Positions 8,376-16,585 of a DNA stretch of 64,000 nucleotides are shown in pieces. Below the pieces are notes generated by a model. It was not told the origin of the DNA, ran no database searches, and saw only the letters and a list, made by a program, of their open reading frames with translations. The stretch's first letter is position 1, and each line of letters opens with the position of its first letter. The DNA comes from Bacteroidota bacterium (GTDB lineage: Bacteria > Bacteroidota > Bacteroidia > Palsa-948), in assembly GCA_003164895.1 (NCBI GenBank), contig PLUL01000020.1:60698-124697 (forward strand). Reading direction: 5' to 3'. Made by a program: the position numbers and the translations under genes.

Positions 8376-8699
8376 TTAAATCAATTGAAGTAAACTTTGC
8401 AGTTCTTTATCTGTAATATCGCTTTGTTCCGATTTATCATAGATGGTGAGCAAGTAAACCGTTTCCCCTTTTACATATACATACGTTATCACTCTTGCGC
8501 CACCACTTTTTCCTTTTCCTTTTGATGCAATGGCAAGACGAATTTTGTAACAGTTATGACCGATGGAAGTTCCTTCCTGCGGATTTGCTTTTATCAGTTC
8601 TAATAATTCAGCGTATTCCTTTTTTAAAGAAGGGAATTTTTTTGAAAGACGCTTGAGGTCTTTGTCAAACTTGTGCGAGGAGAAAATTTTATAGCTCAT
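8376..8699 (-). CDS. type II toxin, RelE-like
   Basis: A 107-residue basic protein with the RelE/ParE fold pattern: a helical N-terminus (FDKDLKRLSKKFPSLKKEY), a beta-sheet with YKIRLAIASKGKGKSGGARVITY, and VYLLTIYDKSEQ at the end. The Lys/Arg-rich central strand is typical of ribosome-dependent mRNA interferases. It is preceded by, and overlaps by 11 nt, a small antitoxin gene, the usual antitoxin-first order. The expected effect is translation inhibition when free. The module lies between copies R1 and R2 of a direct repeat. Confidence 0.8.
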   Translation of the reverse strand: MSYKIFSSHKFDKDLKRLSKKFPSLKKEYAELLELIKANPQEGTSIGHNCYKIRLAIASKGKGKSGGARVITYVYVKGETVYLLTIYDKSEQSDITDKELQSLLQLI

Positions 8700-8895
8700 T
8701 CAGCAACTCATCAGCCGATTTCAGTTTTAGTTTGCCTTGTTTATGAAGTTTTACTTCTTCAATGGCTTCAGCCAACTCTCTAAAGAACTTTTCTTTTTTC
8801 TTTCCCACCTGCTTGGCTTTAACATACGGAAGGTCGCTGAGGAATTTCAGAAAAATATTTGCTTTGCTGTCTTTTATGTCGAGTAATATTTGCAT
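8689..8895 (-). CDS. antitoxin partner of RelE-like toxin
   Basis: A 68-residue protein: MQILLDIKDSKANIFLKFLSDLPYV, then a long charged helix ending KLKSADELLNEL. A short beta strand followed by a C-terminal toxin-binding helix is typical of Phd/RelB-like or 'DUF2683-like' antitoxins. I assign it by position (immediately upstream, 11-nt overlap with the toxin) and composition, not by a recognised DNA-binding motif. It probably represses its own promoter as a complex. Confidence 0.72.
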   Translation of the reverse strand: MQILLDIKDSKANIFLKFLSDLPYVKAKQVGKKKEKFFRELAEAIEEVKLHKQGKLKLKSADELLNEL

Positions 8896-8956
8896 AGTTT
8901 TGAATAGTTATCTGTTCATAGTACAAATATACGAAAATGGTTTTTCATGCCCGTTA

Positions 8957-9032
8957 CGCTCGCAAGCGGATGCACAAAAGATGTTTTGTGAATGACTGGT
9001 TTGTATCCTTGGAATGAGTAGATCATAGTTTT
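8957..9032. repeat. direct repeat R2 between the two toxin-antitoxin modules
   Basis: The second copy of the repeat at 8283, with the same two hairpins and the same GTATCCTTGGAATGAGTAGA segment. It lies upstream of antitoxin 1 and downstream of toxin 2, so each module is bounded by repeats. Confidence 0.75.
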
Positions 9033-9062
9033 ATATTCGCCAGCAATGACGAGAAAAATATT

Positions 9063-9368
9063 TTAATGTTCCAACGGCTCTCTGCTGGTGTGGCGTATTC
9101 TTAAAATGCAAATTGTGTTCTCATCAACATAGTAAGAAATTCTATAACTATAAACAATACATGCACGAAAATTACCATCATTGTTTTTCTTAAAACGATC
9201 TAAAGATTGCGCGGTTGGATATGCAGCAAATTTTTCAATCTCATCTAAAATAGCATTGCCGACTAAAGATGCAGCTTGTTCAGATTCATAATATAAATAC
9301 TCCAGCAATTCATCAAAATGCTTTGTTGCTGCTTTGTGCCATTCAATTCTTATTTTCTTTTTAGCCAT
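9063..9368 (-). CDS. type II toxin, RelE/ParE family
   Basis: A 101-residue protein with the ParE/RelE plasmid-stabilisation pattern: IEWHKAATKHFDELLEYLYYES at the N-terminus, a helix hairpin, then FRACIVYSYRISYYVDENTICILRIRHTSREP. The RISYYVDE...ILRIRHTSR end is diagnostic of the ParE-like family. The gene overlaps its antitoxin by 19 nt. The target could be the ribosome (RelE) or gyrase (ParE); the sequence does not decide. Confidence 0.85.
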   Translation of the reverse strand: MAKKKIRIEWHKAATKHFDELLEYLYYESEQAASLVGNAILDEIEKFAAYPTAQSLDRFKKNNDGNFRACIVYSYRISYYVDENTICILRIRHTSREPLEH

Positions 9369-9592
9369 TTTCTGCTTTGCTTTAGAACATCTTCGTGAGA
9401 AATACTTTTTCCCTGCTTCACTTCTTTTAAAGCAGATTCTATTTCTGCATTGTATTGTTCTAAGCTGATGCGTTTTTCTTTGCTGTCCACATGCAGAATA
9501 TTTTTTATCATATCTAATATTAACGCTTGCTGCCTGGCAGAAAGCAAAGGCAGATAAGTACTGAGTTCTTTTTTAAGTGCGGTTGCGGTCAT
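9350..9592 (-). CDS. antitoxin partner of RelE/ParE toxin
   Basis: An 80-residue protein, mostly helical. The C-terminal half (SLEQYNAEIESALKEVKQGKSISHEDVLKQSRKWL) matches the pattern of small addiction-module antitoxins (Y-x-x-x-I-x-x-A...G-x-x-I-S-x-E-x-V). Start ATG at 9592; it precedes and overlaps the toxin. Divergence from the 8689 antitoxin shows the two modules are not recent duplicates of each other although their flanking repeats are almost identical. Confidence 0.8.
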   Translation of the reverse strand: MTATALKKELSTYLPLLSARQQALILDMIKNILHVDSKEKRISLEQYNAEIESALKEVKQGKSISHEDVLKQSRKWLKRK

Positions 9593-9642
9593 GGTTTGTT
9601 TTTTTGTTATACAAATTTACTTTTTTTATTTCTTCTTAAATC

Positions 9643-9680
9643 ACAGGTTTGTATCCTTGAAATGAGTAGATCATAGTTTT
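9643..9680. repeat. partial direct repeat R3 upstream of toxin-antitoxin module 2
   Basis: Contains only the second half of the 74-bp repeat (ACAGGTTTGTATCCTTGA through TCATAGTTTT), with one G-to-A change. After it, TTTACTCCACTTGC resembles the sequence that follows R1 (TTATTCCACGTTGC), which shows the homology extends beyond the R2 boundary. Confidence 0.65.
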
Positions 9681-9696
9681 TTTACTCCACTTGCAC

Positions 9697-9709
9697 GCGT
9701 TTCAAACGC
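9697..9709. repeat. palindrome GCGTTT-C-AAACGC
   Basis: A perfect 6-bp inverted repeat with a single-base centre, directly after R3 and before the ORF at 10186. It is probably part of the same dispersed repeat family. Confidence 0.4.
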
Positions 9710-9733
9710 ACACCAGCGGAGGACATATCCCTG

Positions 9734-10186
9734 TCATTTAATTATTTTTTTCACTATCACAAGTAAAACTACAATACATAAAGTAACAGGAATAAAAATC
9801 GAAGCACTCGTTGCCAGTTTTTCCAGAAAATTTCCTTCTACCTTTGCAGCTATTTGTATTCCTGCTATTATAAAGGAGAATATTGCAATAAAAACACCAA
9901 ATAGTTCAATCTGTCGGCCATAAAATCCTTCCAGTTTATTAGAAAGACTCAAATTCTTTGCGTCTATTTCTTTCAAAACCGTTTGTCCTTTCTGAAATTC
10001 GTTATTAAACTCTTTAACCCTATTGTCGGTATCAATGTTCAACTTTTCAATTCTATCATTAATCGCTTTCAGTTGCTCTTGAGTTAAATTACTTTCATTA
10101 ATCACAGAATTTAAATAGTCAACTAGTTCCTTAAAGTCATTGCCTGTTATTTGCCTTCCAGGGAAGGGACTATTATATTTTTCCAT
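9734..10186 (-). CDS. coiled-coil membrane protein, function unknown
   Basis: A 150-residue protein: a charged heptad-like coiled coil (about residues 20-85, rich in Glu, Lys and Asn), then two transmembrane helices (about 92-112, LFGVFIAIFSFIIAGIQI, and 128-147, IFIPVTLCIVVLLVIVK) ending in KKIIK. I recognise no family. Located next to the repeat/toxin-antitoxin island and transcribed in the same direction; it may be accessory DNA. Start ATG at 10186. Confidence 0.6.
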   Translation of the reverse strand: MEKYNSPFPGRQITGNDFKELVDYLNSVINESNLTQEQLKAINDRIEKLNIDTDNRVKEFNNEFQKGQTVLKEIDAKNLSLSNKLEGFYGRQIELFGVFIAIFSFIIAGIQIAAKVEGNFLEKLATSASIFIPVTLCIVVLLVIVKKIIK

Positions 10187-10245
10187 ATCAAATAAAATTT
10201 AGCACGCTTAATTATTAAGTTCACATTGCTATTTGTGATTCATTT

Positions 10246-11451
10246 TTAACATTTCTCAATCACCACCGCAAACCCCTGCCCCACTCCAATACACAAAGTT
10301 ACAAGAGCATATTTTTTACTTTGCTCTTGCAATTCAATCGCTGCCGAGTTCAGAATCCGCGCACCACTCATTCCCAGAGGATGACCGAGCGCAATGGCTC
10401 CACCGTTAGGATTTATTCTCGGGTCGTTGTCCGCCAGTCCCCACGAGCGCGTGCAAGCCAGTGCCTGCGCTGCAAATGCTTCGTTGAGTTCGATGATGTC
10501 CATGTCATTCCATTTCAGTCCTGCTTTTTTCAGCGCACGGTTGCTTGCTTCCACCGGACCGATTCCCATGATGCGCGGCTCCACGCCAATTACTCCCGAT
10601 GAAACAATCCGCGCTTTGGGTTTGAGATTATATTTTTTGATTGCATCTTCCGAAGCCAGTAAAATTGCACAAGCTCCATCGTTCAATCCGGAAGCATTTC
10701 CTGCGGTAACCGTTCCATCCTTTCGGAAAGAAGGTTTCAGCTTTGAAAGAATTTCCATCGAAGTATCCGGCTTGATGAATTCATCGTTCTCAAAAAGTTT
10801 CGGGTCGCCCTTACGCTGCGGAATTTCTACCGCCACGATTTCTTTTTTGAATCTTTCTTTCTTTTGAGCTGTCGTTGCTTTCTGCTGACTCCACAACGAA
10901 AATTTATCCTGATGCTCTCTCGAAATTTTATCGCGCTCACGTAGGTTCTCAGCTGTATCACCCATTCCATCCACGCCATATAGTTCTTTCATCTTCGGAT
11001 TAATGAATCTCCACCCAAAACATGAATCGAACATCTGCGCATCTCTGCCGAAAGGCGTAGAAGTTTTCGAGATCACCCAAGGACCGCGCGTCATGTTCTC
11101 CACTCCGCCTGCGATCATCAGGTCGGCATCGCCCACCATAATTGCTCGAGCCGCACAAATACTTGCAGATAATCCGGAAGCGCATAAACGATTCACCGTT
11201 TCTCCTGGAATAGAATAGGGCAAACCTGCAAGCAGCAAAGCCATGCGTGCTACGTTGCGGTTGTCTTCTCCTGCCTGATTTGCGCAGCCGAGTATTACAT
11301 CTCCAATTTCTTTCGGATCGACCGATGAATTTCTTTTCATTAGTTCTTTCAGAACGATGGCAGCAAGATCATCTGTTCTTACGACAGAAAGTGTTCCGCC
11401 AAAATTTCCAATGGGAGTGCGAACTCCGTCTATTATATAAGCTGTTTTCAT
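10246..11451 (-). CDS. 3-oxoadipyl-CoA/acetyl-CoA thiolase (PaaJ/PcaF-like)
   Basis: A 401-residue thiolase: nucleophile in NRLCASGLSA (about residue 90), LNEAFAAQ, NPNGGAIALGHPLGMSGAR and LCIGVGQGFAVVIE with the second active-site Cys and His. The YGVDGMGDTAENL segment is the one seen in 3-oxoadipyl-CoA thiolases of the phenylacetate and beta-ketoadipate pathways. It is placed 2 nt after a PaaI-type thioesterase in the same operon, which supports a phenylacetate-type role. It cleaves 3-oxoadipyl-CoA to succinyl-CoA and acetyl-CoA. A general acetyl-CoA acetyltransferase is the alternative. Confidence 0.82.
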   Translation of the reverse strand: MKTAYIIDGVRTPIGNFGGTLSVVRTDDLAAIVLKELMKRNSSVDPKEIGDVILGCANQAGEDNRNVARMALLLAGLPYSIPGETVNRLCASGLSASICAARAIMVGDADLMIAGGVENMTRGPWVISKTSTPFGRDAQMFDSCFGWRFINPKMKELYGVDGMGDTAENLRERDKISREHQDKFSLWSQQKATTAQKKERFKKEIVAVEIPQRKGDPKLFENDEFIKPDTSMEILSKLKPSFRKDGTVTAGNASGLNDGACAILLASEDAIKKYNLKPKARIVSSGVIGVEPRIMGIGPVEASNRALKKAGLKWNDMDIIELNEAFAAQALACTRSWGLADNDPRINPNGGAIALGHPLGMSGARILNSAAIELQEQSKKYALVTLCIGVGQGFAVVIEKC

Positions 11452-11453
11452 AA

Positions 11454-11885
11454 TTATTTATTTTCTGGAAACCATTCCTTATTGGTGATATAAACTGTTC
11501 CTTTGAAAAAGGCTACGTTTTGGAGTTTCTGATTTTTCACTTCAATTAAATAAGTACCTGTTTTTTTTGTTAAAGCAAGTTCCTTTGCTTCGCAAGTAAG
11601 AACATCGCCTTCTCTGACCGCAACCGGAAATGAAATATTGCAATCCAGCGCAACGCTCAATCGTCCGTGCGCATTGGAAGCAAATGCCAGCGCGCTATCG
11701 GCAAAAGAAAAAGTAATTCCTCCATGCGTGCTTCCAAAACCGTTGAGCATTTCTTTTCTGATCTTCATTCGCAGAATACAATGTCCGGCTTCGATCAGCA
11801 TACGTTCAATGCCCAACCATCGGCTGAACTCATCATCCACGAACATTTTGTCGACAATTTTATTTGCGAGATCTTTTTCTTTCAT
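11454..11885 (-). CDS. paaI: PaaI-type hotdog thioesterase
   Basis: A 143-residue hotdog-fold protein. FGSTHGGITFSFADSALAFASNAHG is the catalytic helix region with the HGG and Asp of the PaaI family; LDCNISFPVAVREGD follows. It hydrolyses (hydroxy)phenylacetyl-CoA thioesters, releasing CoA from dead-end products (family knowledge). I choose the ATG at 11885, which forms an ATGA overlap with the upstream ogt stop; the frame extends 16 codons further but inside ogt. It lies directly upstream of the PaaJ-like thiolase. Confidence 0.85.
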   Translation of the reverse strand: MKEKDLANKIVDKMFVDDEFSRWLGIERMLIEAGHCILRMKIRKEMLNGFGSTHGGITFSFADSALAFASNAHGRLSVALDCNISFPVAVREGDVLTCEAKELALTKKTGTYLIEVKNQKLQNVAFFKGTVYITNKEWFPENK

Positions 11886-12367
11886 ACGAATAATTCTTTT
11901 TGAATTAGTACTCCTTCCAATTCCAACAACCATTTCTTTTTATCCAATCCTCCACCATACCCAACTAAGTCTCCATTCGAACCAATTACACGATGACAGG
12001 GTACAATGATCGAAACAGGATTCCTGCCATTTGCAGTTCCTGCTGCACGAATACATTTTTTATCTCCGAGATTTATTGCAAGTTGCATATAAGAAATCGT
12101 TTTACCAAAAGGAATGTTCAGCAGTTCATTCCAAACTCTTTTCTGAAAATCCGTTCCCTGCAGATCAAGAGGAAGAGAAAACGTTTTTCTTTTCTTATTA
12201 AAATACTCATCAAGCTGCAACATACAATCGGTGAAATGTTTTCTCTTATCAGATCGAGATGACTTTTTCTTAACAAAATAAAGGGAAGTGATTCCAGTAT
12301 CGCTAGCAGATAACTCGATCAGTCCGCATGGCGAATTATAATAAGTCTTATAAAAAGAATCTTCCAT
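11882..12367 (-). CDS. ogt: methylated-DNA-protein-cysteine methyltransferase
   Basis: A 161-residue O6-alkylguanine-DNA alkyltransferase. The acceptor motif PCHRVI (Cys about residue 123) is preceded by RAAGTANGRNPVSIIV and by the helix-turn-helix region LLNIPFGKTISYMQLA. It transfers an alkyl group from O6-methylguanine irreversibly to its Cys. The frame begins at a TTG at 12373, but the ATG at 12367 (MEDSFYKTYY) is the better start. It sits between bshC and paaI in a tight operon (21-nt gap upstream, 4-nt overlap downstream). Confidence 0.92.
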   Translation of the reverse strand: MEDSFYKTYYNSPCGLIELSASDTGITSLYFVKKKSSRSDKRKHFTDCMLQLDEYFNKKRKTFSLPLDLQGTDFQKRVWNELLNIPFGKTISYMQLAINLGDKKCIRAAGTANGRNPVSIIVPCHRVIGSNGDLVGYGGGLDKKKWLLELEGVLIQKELFV

Positions 12368-12388
12368 GTCCAAATGTAAGAAATCTGA

Positions 12389-13981
12389 TTAATCCTTTTC
12401 CGAAAGAATAGTGAACCTGAGATCGAAAGGATCCAGCGTTTGCTTTAGCTCATCTATGAAACTTTTTCCGTGCTTAAGATAAAAAGAAATGAAATTATCG
12501 TAACGCTCTTGAAGAGTTCCATTAGGAATTAATTTGCTTTTAATTTTCTCAATCTGAGTAACGGTAGTTTCGTTTCGTTGTTTAAAAGCACGAAGCATTT
12601 TCTTTTCAAGATTATCAATTTCTTTTAAATGTTTTTGCAGATCAGCATCAACAGAAGAAACAAGCGTTGTGTCAGTTTTGGATGCTTTTTCGGAAATATC
12701 TTTATAAAGTTTTGCAAGATTTTCTTTCTCAGAATCCAGTGAAATATTTTCATCGGAAATTGACTTCAGAAACTTTCCGGTCAATTCATTTATCGGCAAA
12801 AAAATATCTTCTGAAGCAAGTCCAAACTTGGTCAGTTTTTCTGAAACCGGAGCATCAATTACCATCACAAAATTTCTTGGCATCAGAACCGGAAAAATTA
12901 TTCCGTAATGATCAAACATTTCTTTGTATTCAAGCCAATAAGAAACCTCGCCCGGACCACCAACATAAGCAAGGTTCGGCAGAATTTTCTGTTGGTACAA
13001 CGGACGCAAAACTACGTTCGGACTAAAGCGCTCCGGATGCGCTTCAAGCTCCAACATTAAATAGTTTTCTTCAAATTTTATTTGCGTATTCTGAACATTA
13101 AATAATTCATTCTCTTTAACTATTCTTTCACGTTGGTTATTAAGCAGATAAAATAAGTTTATTTCTCTTGGATTAACTTGAGCTTTATGTTTAATCTTCT
13201 CTAAGTTCACAATCGCTTTACTAACCAATTTATGAGCAGTAGAATTCAGCAGATCATCTTTAATAACTTCTGCAAATTCTTTTTTCAAACGCGCATCGTT
13301 CGGATCCAGAATTACTAAACCATATTGCCCAAAAAGTTCGTTAACCAAGTACCGTGTTGCGGCAGAAAAATTCGCGTGTTTTGTATAAGCATTTTGAAAC
13401 AACTCGATCAGATCCGAAGCAGTTTTTGAATCACCTAAAATAGTTTTTAATTCTGCAATTAAATCGCTCAACCCTTCGTTCGAATATTTGCCGACAGCGC
13501 CACCTTGCTTGTTCTTCCATTCAATCTTTTTTCCAAAAATATTTATGTGATTTATTTCTTCGAAATCATGGTCTTCACTTGCCATCCAGTAAACCGGAAC
13601 AAAATTATTTTCAGGATATTTATTCTTTAACTGTTCAGCAAGATTGATGGTGGAAATTATTTTATAAATAAAGTAAAGCGGTCCAGTGAAAAGACACAAT
13701 TGATGTCCGGTGCAAATGGTAAACGTATTTTCCTGAAGCAGCAATTGGCAGTTGGCAGTTGGCAGTTGGCAATTTGACTTGGAATATTGTTCGGTTATAA
13801 CATCAACAATTAATTTACGATTGAATTTCTGAGAAGAAATATCTTTTATTACCTGAGAGAAAGAATCAATCACAGGAGAATATTTATAAAATGAATCTAA
13901 ATTCTTTTCCTGATTAACGTAATCAAGAAACAACGTTGAAAATTGTCCTGTCTTTTCTAATGATATATACTGATACTTCAT
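12389..13981 (-). CDS. bshC: bacillithiol biosynthesis cysteine-adding enzyme BshC
   Basis: A 530-residue protein with the BshC pattern: FTICTGHQLCLFTGPLYFIYKII near residue 92, VPVYWMASEDHDFEEI, LAYVGGPGEVSYWLEYK and a long C-terminal coiled coil (about 400-480). It adds cysteine to glucosaminyl malate in bacillithiol synthesis (family knowledge). Residues 70-79 (NCQLPTANCQ) are encoded by a four-unit heptanucleotide repeat at 13745-13772; this stretch lies in a variable linker before the TGHQ motif, so activity is probably kept. It overlaps rimO by 4 nt (ATGA). Confidence 0.9.
   Translation of the reverse strand: MKYQYISLEKTGQFSTLFLDYVNQEKNLDSFYKYSPVIDSFSQVIKDISSQKFNRKLIVDVITEQYSKSNCQLPTANCQLLLQENTFTICTGHQLCLFTGPLYFIYKIISTINLAEQLKNKYPENNFVPVYWMASEDHDFEEINHINIFGKKIEWKNKQGGAVGKYSNEGLSDLIAELKTILGDSKTASDLIELFQNAYTKHANFSAATRYLVNELFGQYGLVILDPNDARLKKEFAEVIKDDLLNSTAHKLVSKAIVNLEKIKHKAQVNPREINLFYLLNNQRERIVKENELFNVQNTQIKFEENYLMLELEAHPERFSPNVVLRPLYQQKILPNLAYVGGPGEVSYWLEYKEMFDHYGIIFPVLMPRNFVMVIDAPVSEKLTKFGLASEDIFLPINELTGKFLKSISDENISLDSEKENLAKLYKDISEKASKTDTTLVSSVDADLQKHLKEIDNLEKKMLRAFKQRNETTVTQIEKIKSKLIPNGTLQERYDNFISFYLKHGKSFIDELKQTLDPFDLRFTILSEKD
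13745..13772. repeat. heptanucleotide tandem repeat inside bshC (TTGGCAG x3 + TTGGCAA)
   Basis: Four consecutive 7-bp units lie in frame within the bshC coding region, coding for NCQLPTANCQ on the minus strand. Because 7 is not a multiple of 3, each unit is read in a different frame. Confidence 0.85.
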
Positions 13982-15291
13982 TTTACAACTTCACCGATTA
14001 AATCATATTCAGTTGCTTTTGTGATTTTCACATTTGCAAAATCTCCAATGCGAACGTAATTCTTTTTAGCATCCACCAAAACTAAATTATCCACATCCGG
14101 TGAATCGAATTCTGTACGTCCTACAAAATTTCCGCCTTCCACTCTATCGAACAAAACCTTGAAAGTTTTTCCAACCATTTTCTTATTCAACTCTACTGAT
14201 ATTTTCTGCTGAAGTTTCATCACCGCTTCTGCGCGTTTTTTCTTAGTTGCAGGAGAAACATCATCCTTCAGCAAATGCGCATGTGTGTTTTCTTCATGCG
14301 AATAAGTAAACACACCAAGCCGTTCAAACTTTGATTTCGTCACCCATTCCAGCATTTCTTCATGGTCTTTTTGCGTTTCACCAGGATATCCGCAAATCAA
14401 CGTTGTGCGAATGGCAATTTCTGGAACCCGCTCACGAATTTTTTTCACAAGTTCAATCGTCTTTTCCTTTGTGATTCCCCTGCGCATGGACGAAAGCATC
14501 TTATTCGAAATGTGCTGAAGAGGAATATCCAGATAATTGCAAATATTTTTTCTCTCGCGCATTACATCCAAAACTTCCATCGGAAATCCGCTCGGATAAG
14601 CATAATGCAAACGAATCCATTCGATTCCATCCACATCCGAAAGTTTTTCTAATAGTTCGGCAAGGTTTCTTTTCTTATATATATCTAAACCATAATAAGT
14701 CAAATCCTGAGCGATGAGAATAATTTCTTTTGTACCATTCTTTGCAAGGTGCTTTGCCTGTTCCACCAATTTCTCCATCGGAACAGAAACATGTTTCCCT
14801 CTCATAATAGGAATCGCACAAAAAGAACAAGGGCGATCGCATCCTTCAGAAATTTTTAAGTATGCGTAATGAAAAGGAGTTGTCAGCAAGCGTTCCCCAA
14901 TGAGTTCGCTTTTATAATCTGCCTTCAAAGTTTTAAGAAGTGCAGGCATATCACGTGTGCCAAACCAGGCATCTACTTCCGACATCTCTAACTTCAACTC
15001 ATCCTTATACCGCTCGCTCAAACATCCTGTGACAATCACCTTCTCAACAAATCCATTTTCTTTCGCTTCCACGCAGCGCAGAATTGTATCAATAGATTGT
15101 TGTTTCGCATTATCTATAAAGCCACAAGTATTTACAATAATAATATTTGCATCATCAATTGCATCTTTGTGTTCAACGCTGATATTGTTAGCACGCAATT
15201 GTCCCATCAGCACTTCGGAGTCCACAATATTTTTGGAACAGCCAAGAGTTATTACGTTGACTTTATTTTTCTTTAATGTCCGAGTTTTCAT
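13978..15291 (-). CDS. rimO: ribosomal protein S12 methylthiotransferase RimO
   Basis: A 437-residue radical-SAM methylthiotransferase: N-terminal UPF0004 domain (NVITLGCSKNIVDSE, VNTCGFIDNAK, VIVTGCLSERY, giving the three cluster cysteines), radical-SAM motif CDRPCSFCAIP (about residue 150) and C-terminal TRAM domain. GCSKN and the RGKHVS region distinguish RimO from MiaB. It methylthiolates Asp of ribosomal protein S12. It is the first gene of the minus-strand operon rimO-bshC-ogt-paaI-thiolase. Confidence 0.93.
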   Translation of the reverse strand: MKTRTLKKNKVNVITLGCSKNIVDSEVLMGQLRANNISVEHKDAIDDANIIIVNTCGFIDNAKQQSIDTILRCVEAKENGFVEKVIVTGCLSERYKDELKLEMSEVDAWFGTRDMPALLKTLKADYKSELIGERLLTTPFHYAYLKISEGCDRPCSFCAIPIMRGKHVSVPMEKLVEQAKHLAKNGTKEIILIAQDLTYYGLDIYKKRNLAELLEKLSDVDGIEWIRLHYAYPSGFPMEVLDVMRERKNICNYLDIPLQHISNKMLSSMRRGITKEKTIELVKKIRERVPEIAIRTTLICGYPGETQKDHEEMLEWVTKSKFERLGVFTYSHEENTHAHLLKDDVSPATKKKRAEAVMKLQQKISVELNKKMVGKTFKVLFDRVEGGNFVGRTEFDSPDVDNLVLVDAKKNYVRIGDFANVKITKATEYDLIGEVVK

Positions 15292-15339
15292 TATTTTTCA
15301 ATACTGGTATATATCACTTTCTGAAAACAAAAATAACAC

Positions 15340-15347
15340 TATCTTTC
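15340..15347 (+). promoter_or_regulatory. possible -7 promoter box (TATCTTTC)
   Basis: A 7/8 match to TAnnTTTG, 50 nt before the ATG of the thiolase gene at 15398, in the divergent gap with rimO. No clear -33 box was seen. Confidence 0.3.
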
Positions 15348-15397
15348 GCACGAAATTTTATTTGGAAAACTATATATTATTAACTAAATATTTTTTT

Positions 15398-16576
15398 ATG
15401 AAAGAAGTTTACATCGTATCGGCAGTAAGAACTCCGCTGGGAAGTTTTGGAGGTTCTTTAAAAGACATTTCAGCAACAAAACTCGGAGCAACAGCCATTA
15501 AAGGCGCGCTCGCAAAAATTAAACTTGACCCTAAAGAAGTTCAGGAAGTGCTGATGGGTTCTGTTATCCAGGCGAATCTCGGACAAGCTCCTGCTCGTCA
15601 GGCGGCAAAGTTTGCCGGACTGCCGGATACTGTTCAATGCACAACCGTAAATAAAGTTTGCGCATCGGGAATGAAAGCCATCATGATTGGCGCGCAATCC
15701 ATTATGCTGGGCGATGCCGATGTGGTGGTTGCAGGCGGAATGGAAAATATGAGTCAGGTTCCATTTTATTCCGAAAATATGCGCTGGGGAAATAAATATG
15801 GAAATGTAACGATGATTGATGGCTTGGCAAAAGACGGATTGATTGATGTGTATCACAATTACCCGATGGGAAATGCAGCCGACCTTTGTGCGAAAGAATG
15901 TAACATCTCAAGACAAGAACAAGATGCTTTTGCAATTGAATCTTACACTCGTTCCGCCAACGCCTGGAAAGCCGGAAAATTCAATGATGAAATTGTTCCG
16001 GTAGAAATTCCGCAGCGCAAAGGCGACCCAATTCTTTTTAAAGAAGATGAAGAATATAAGAATGTAAATTTTGCAAAAGTTCCTGAACTGCGTGCTGCAT
16101 TTACAAAAGACGGAAGCGCAACTGCTGCAAATTCCTCTACGATGAATGACGGAGCTGCGGCTATCGTTATGATGAGCAAAGAAAAAGCTGAGAAGCTCGG
16201 ATTAAAACCCATCGCGAAAATAAAATCTTATGCTGATGCAGAACAAGCTCCTGAATGGTTCACTACCACTCCATCGGTTGCTGTTCCGAAAGCAGTGGCA
16301 AAAGGCGGTTTGCAGATGAGCGACATCAATTATTTTGAACTCAACGAAGCCTTTTCGGTTGTAGGTCTTGTGAATATGCAAAAGATGAAACTTGATCCTA
16401 CAAAAGTGAACGTGAATGGCGGCGCGGTTTCTCTCGGTCATCCCCTCGGATGTTCAGGAGCAAGAATTGTTGTTACTCTTATTAATGTGCTGAAACAAAA
16501 CAAAGGAAAATACGGAGCAGCCGGAATTTGTAATGGCGGCGGAGGAGCGAGTGCCATAGTAATTGAGAATTGCTAA
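15398..16576 (+). CDS. acetyl-CoA C-acetyltransferase (thiolase)
   Basis: A 392-residue biosynthetic-type thiolase. NKVCASGMKA carries the nucleophilic Cys (about residue 88), YFELNEAF and NVNGGAVSLGHPLGCSGAR carry the active-site Asn/His, and GICNGGGGASAIVIE the second Cys. The length and the GGGGAS end fit AtoB/ThlA-type acetoacetyl-CoA thiolases. The frame is open far upstream (to 14957) but that part lies over rimO; the true N-terminus MKEVYIVSAVRTPLG starts at 15398. It condenses or cleaves acetoacetyl-CoA. It is followed after 9 nt by the NlpC/P60 gene. Confidence 0.92.
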   Translation: MKEVYIVSAVRTPLGSFGGSLKDISATKLGATAIKGALAKIKLDPKEVQEVLMGSVIQANLGQAPARQAAKFAGLPDTVQCTTVNKVCASGMKAIMIGAQSIMLGDADVVVAGGMENMSQVPFYSENMRWGNKYGNVTMIDGLAKDGLIDVYHNYPMGNAADLCAKECNISRQEQDAFAIESYTRSANAWKAGKFNDEIVPVEIPQRKGDPILFKEDEEYKNVNFAKVPELRAAFTKDGSATAANSSTMNDGAAAIVMMSKEKAEKLGLKPIAKIKSYADAEQAPEWFTTTPSVAVPKAVAKGGLQMSDINYFELNEAFSVVGLVNMQKMKLDPTKVNVNGGAVSLGHPLGCSGARIVVTLINVLKQNKGKYGAAGICNGGGGASAIVIENC

Positions 16577-16585
16577 TATTGTTAG

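Noticed and set aside
8283..9709. Classical integron attC sites around the toxin-antitoxin modules
   Set aside because: The repeats lack the GTTRRRY/RYYYAAC core pairs and no integrase is in the window. I report them only as cassette-like direct repeats.
11886..11933. Sixteen-codon upstream extension of paaI
   Set aside because: It lies inside ogt; the ATG at 11885 makes the ATGA overlap used by neighbouring genes.
14957..15397. 147-codon N-terminal extension of the thiolase frame
   Set aside because: It lies antisense over rimO; the conserved thiolase N-terminus begins exactly at the ATG at 15398.
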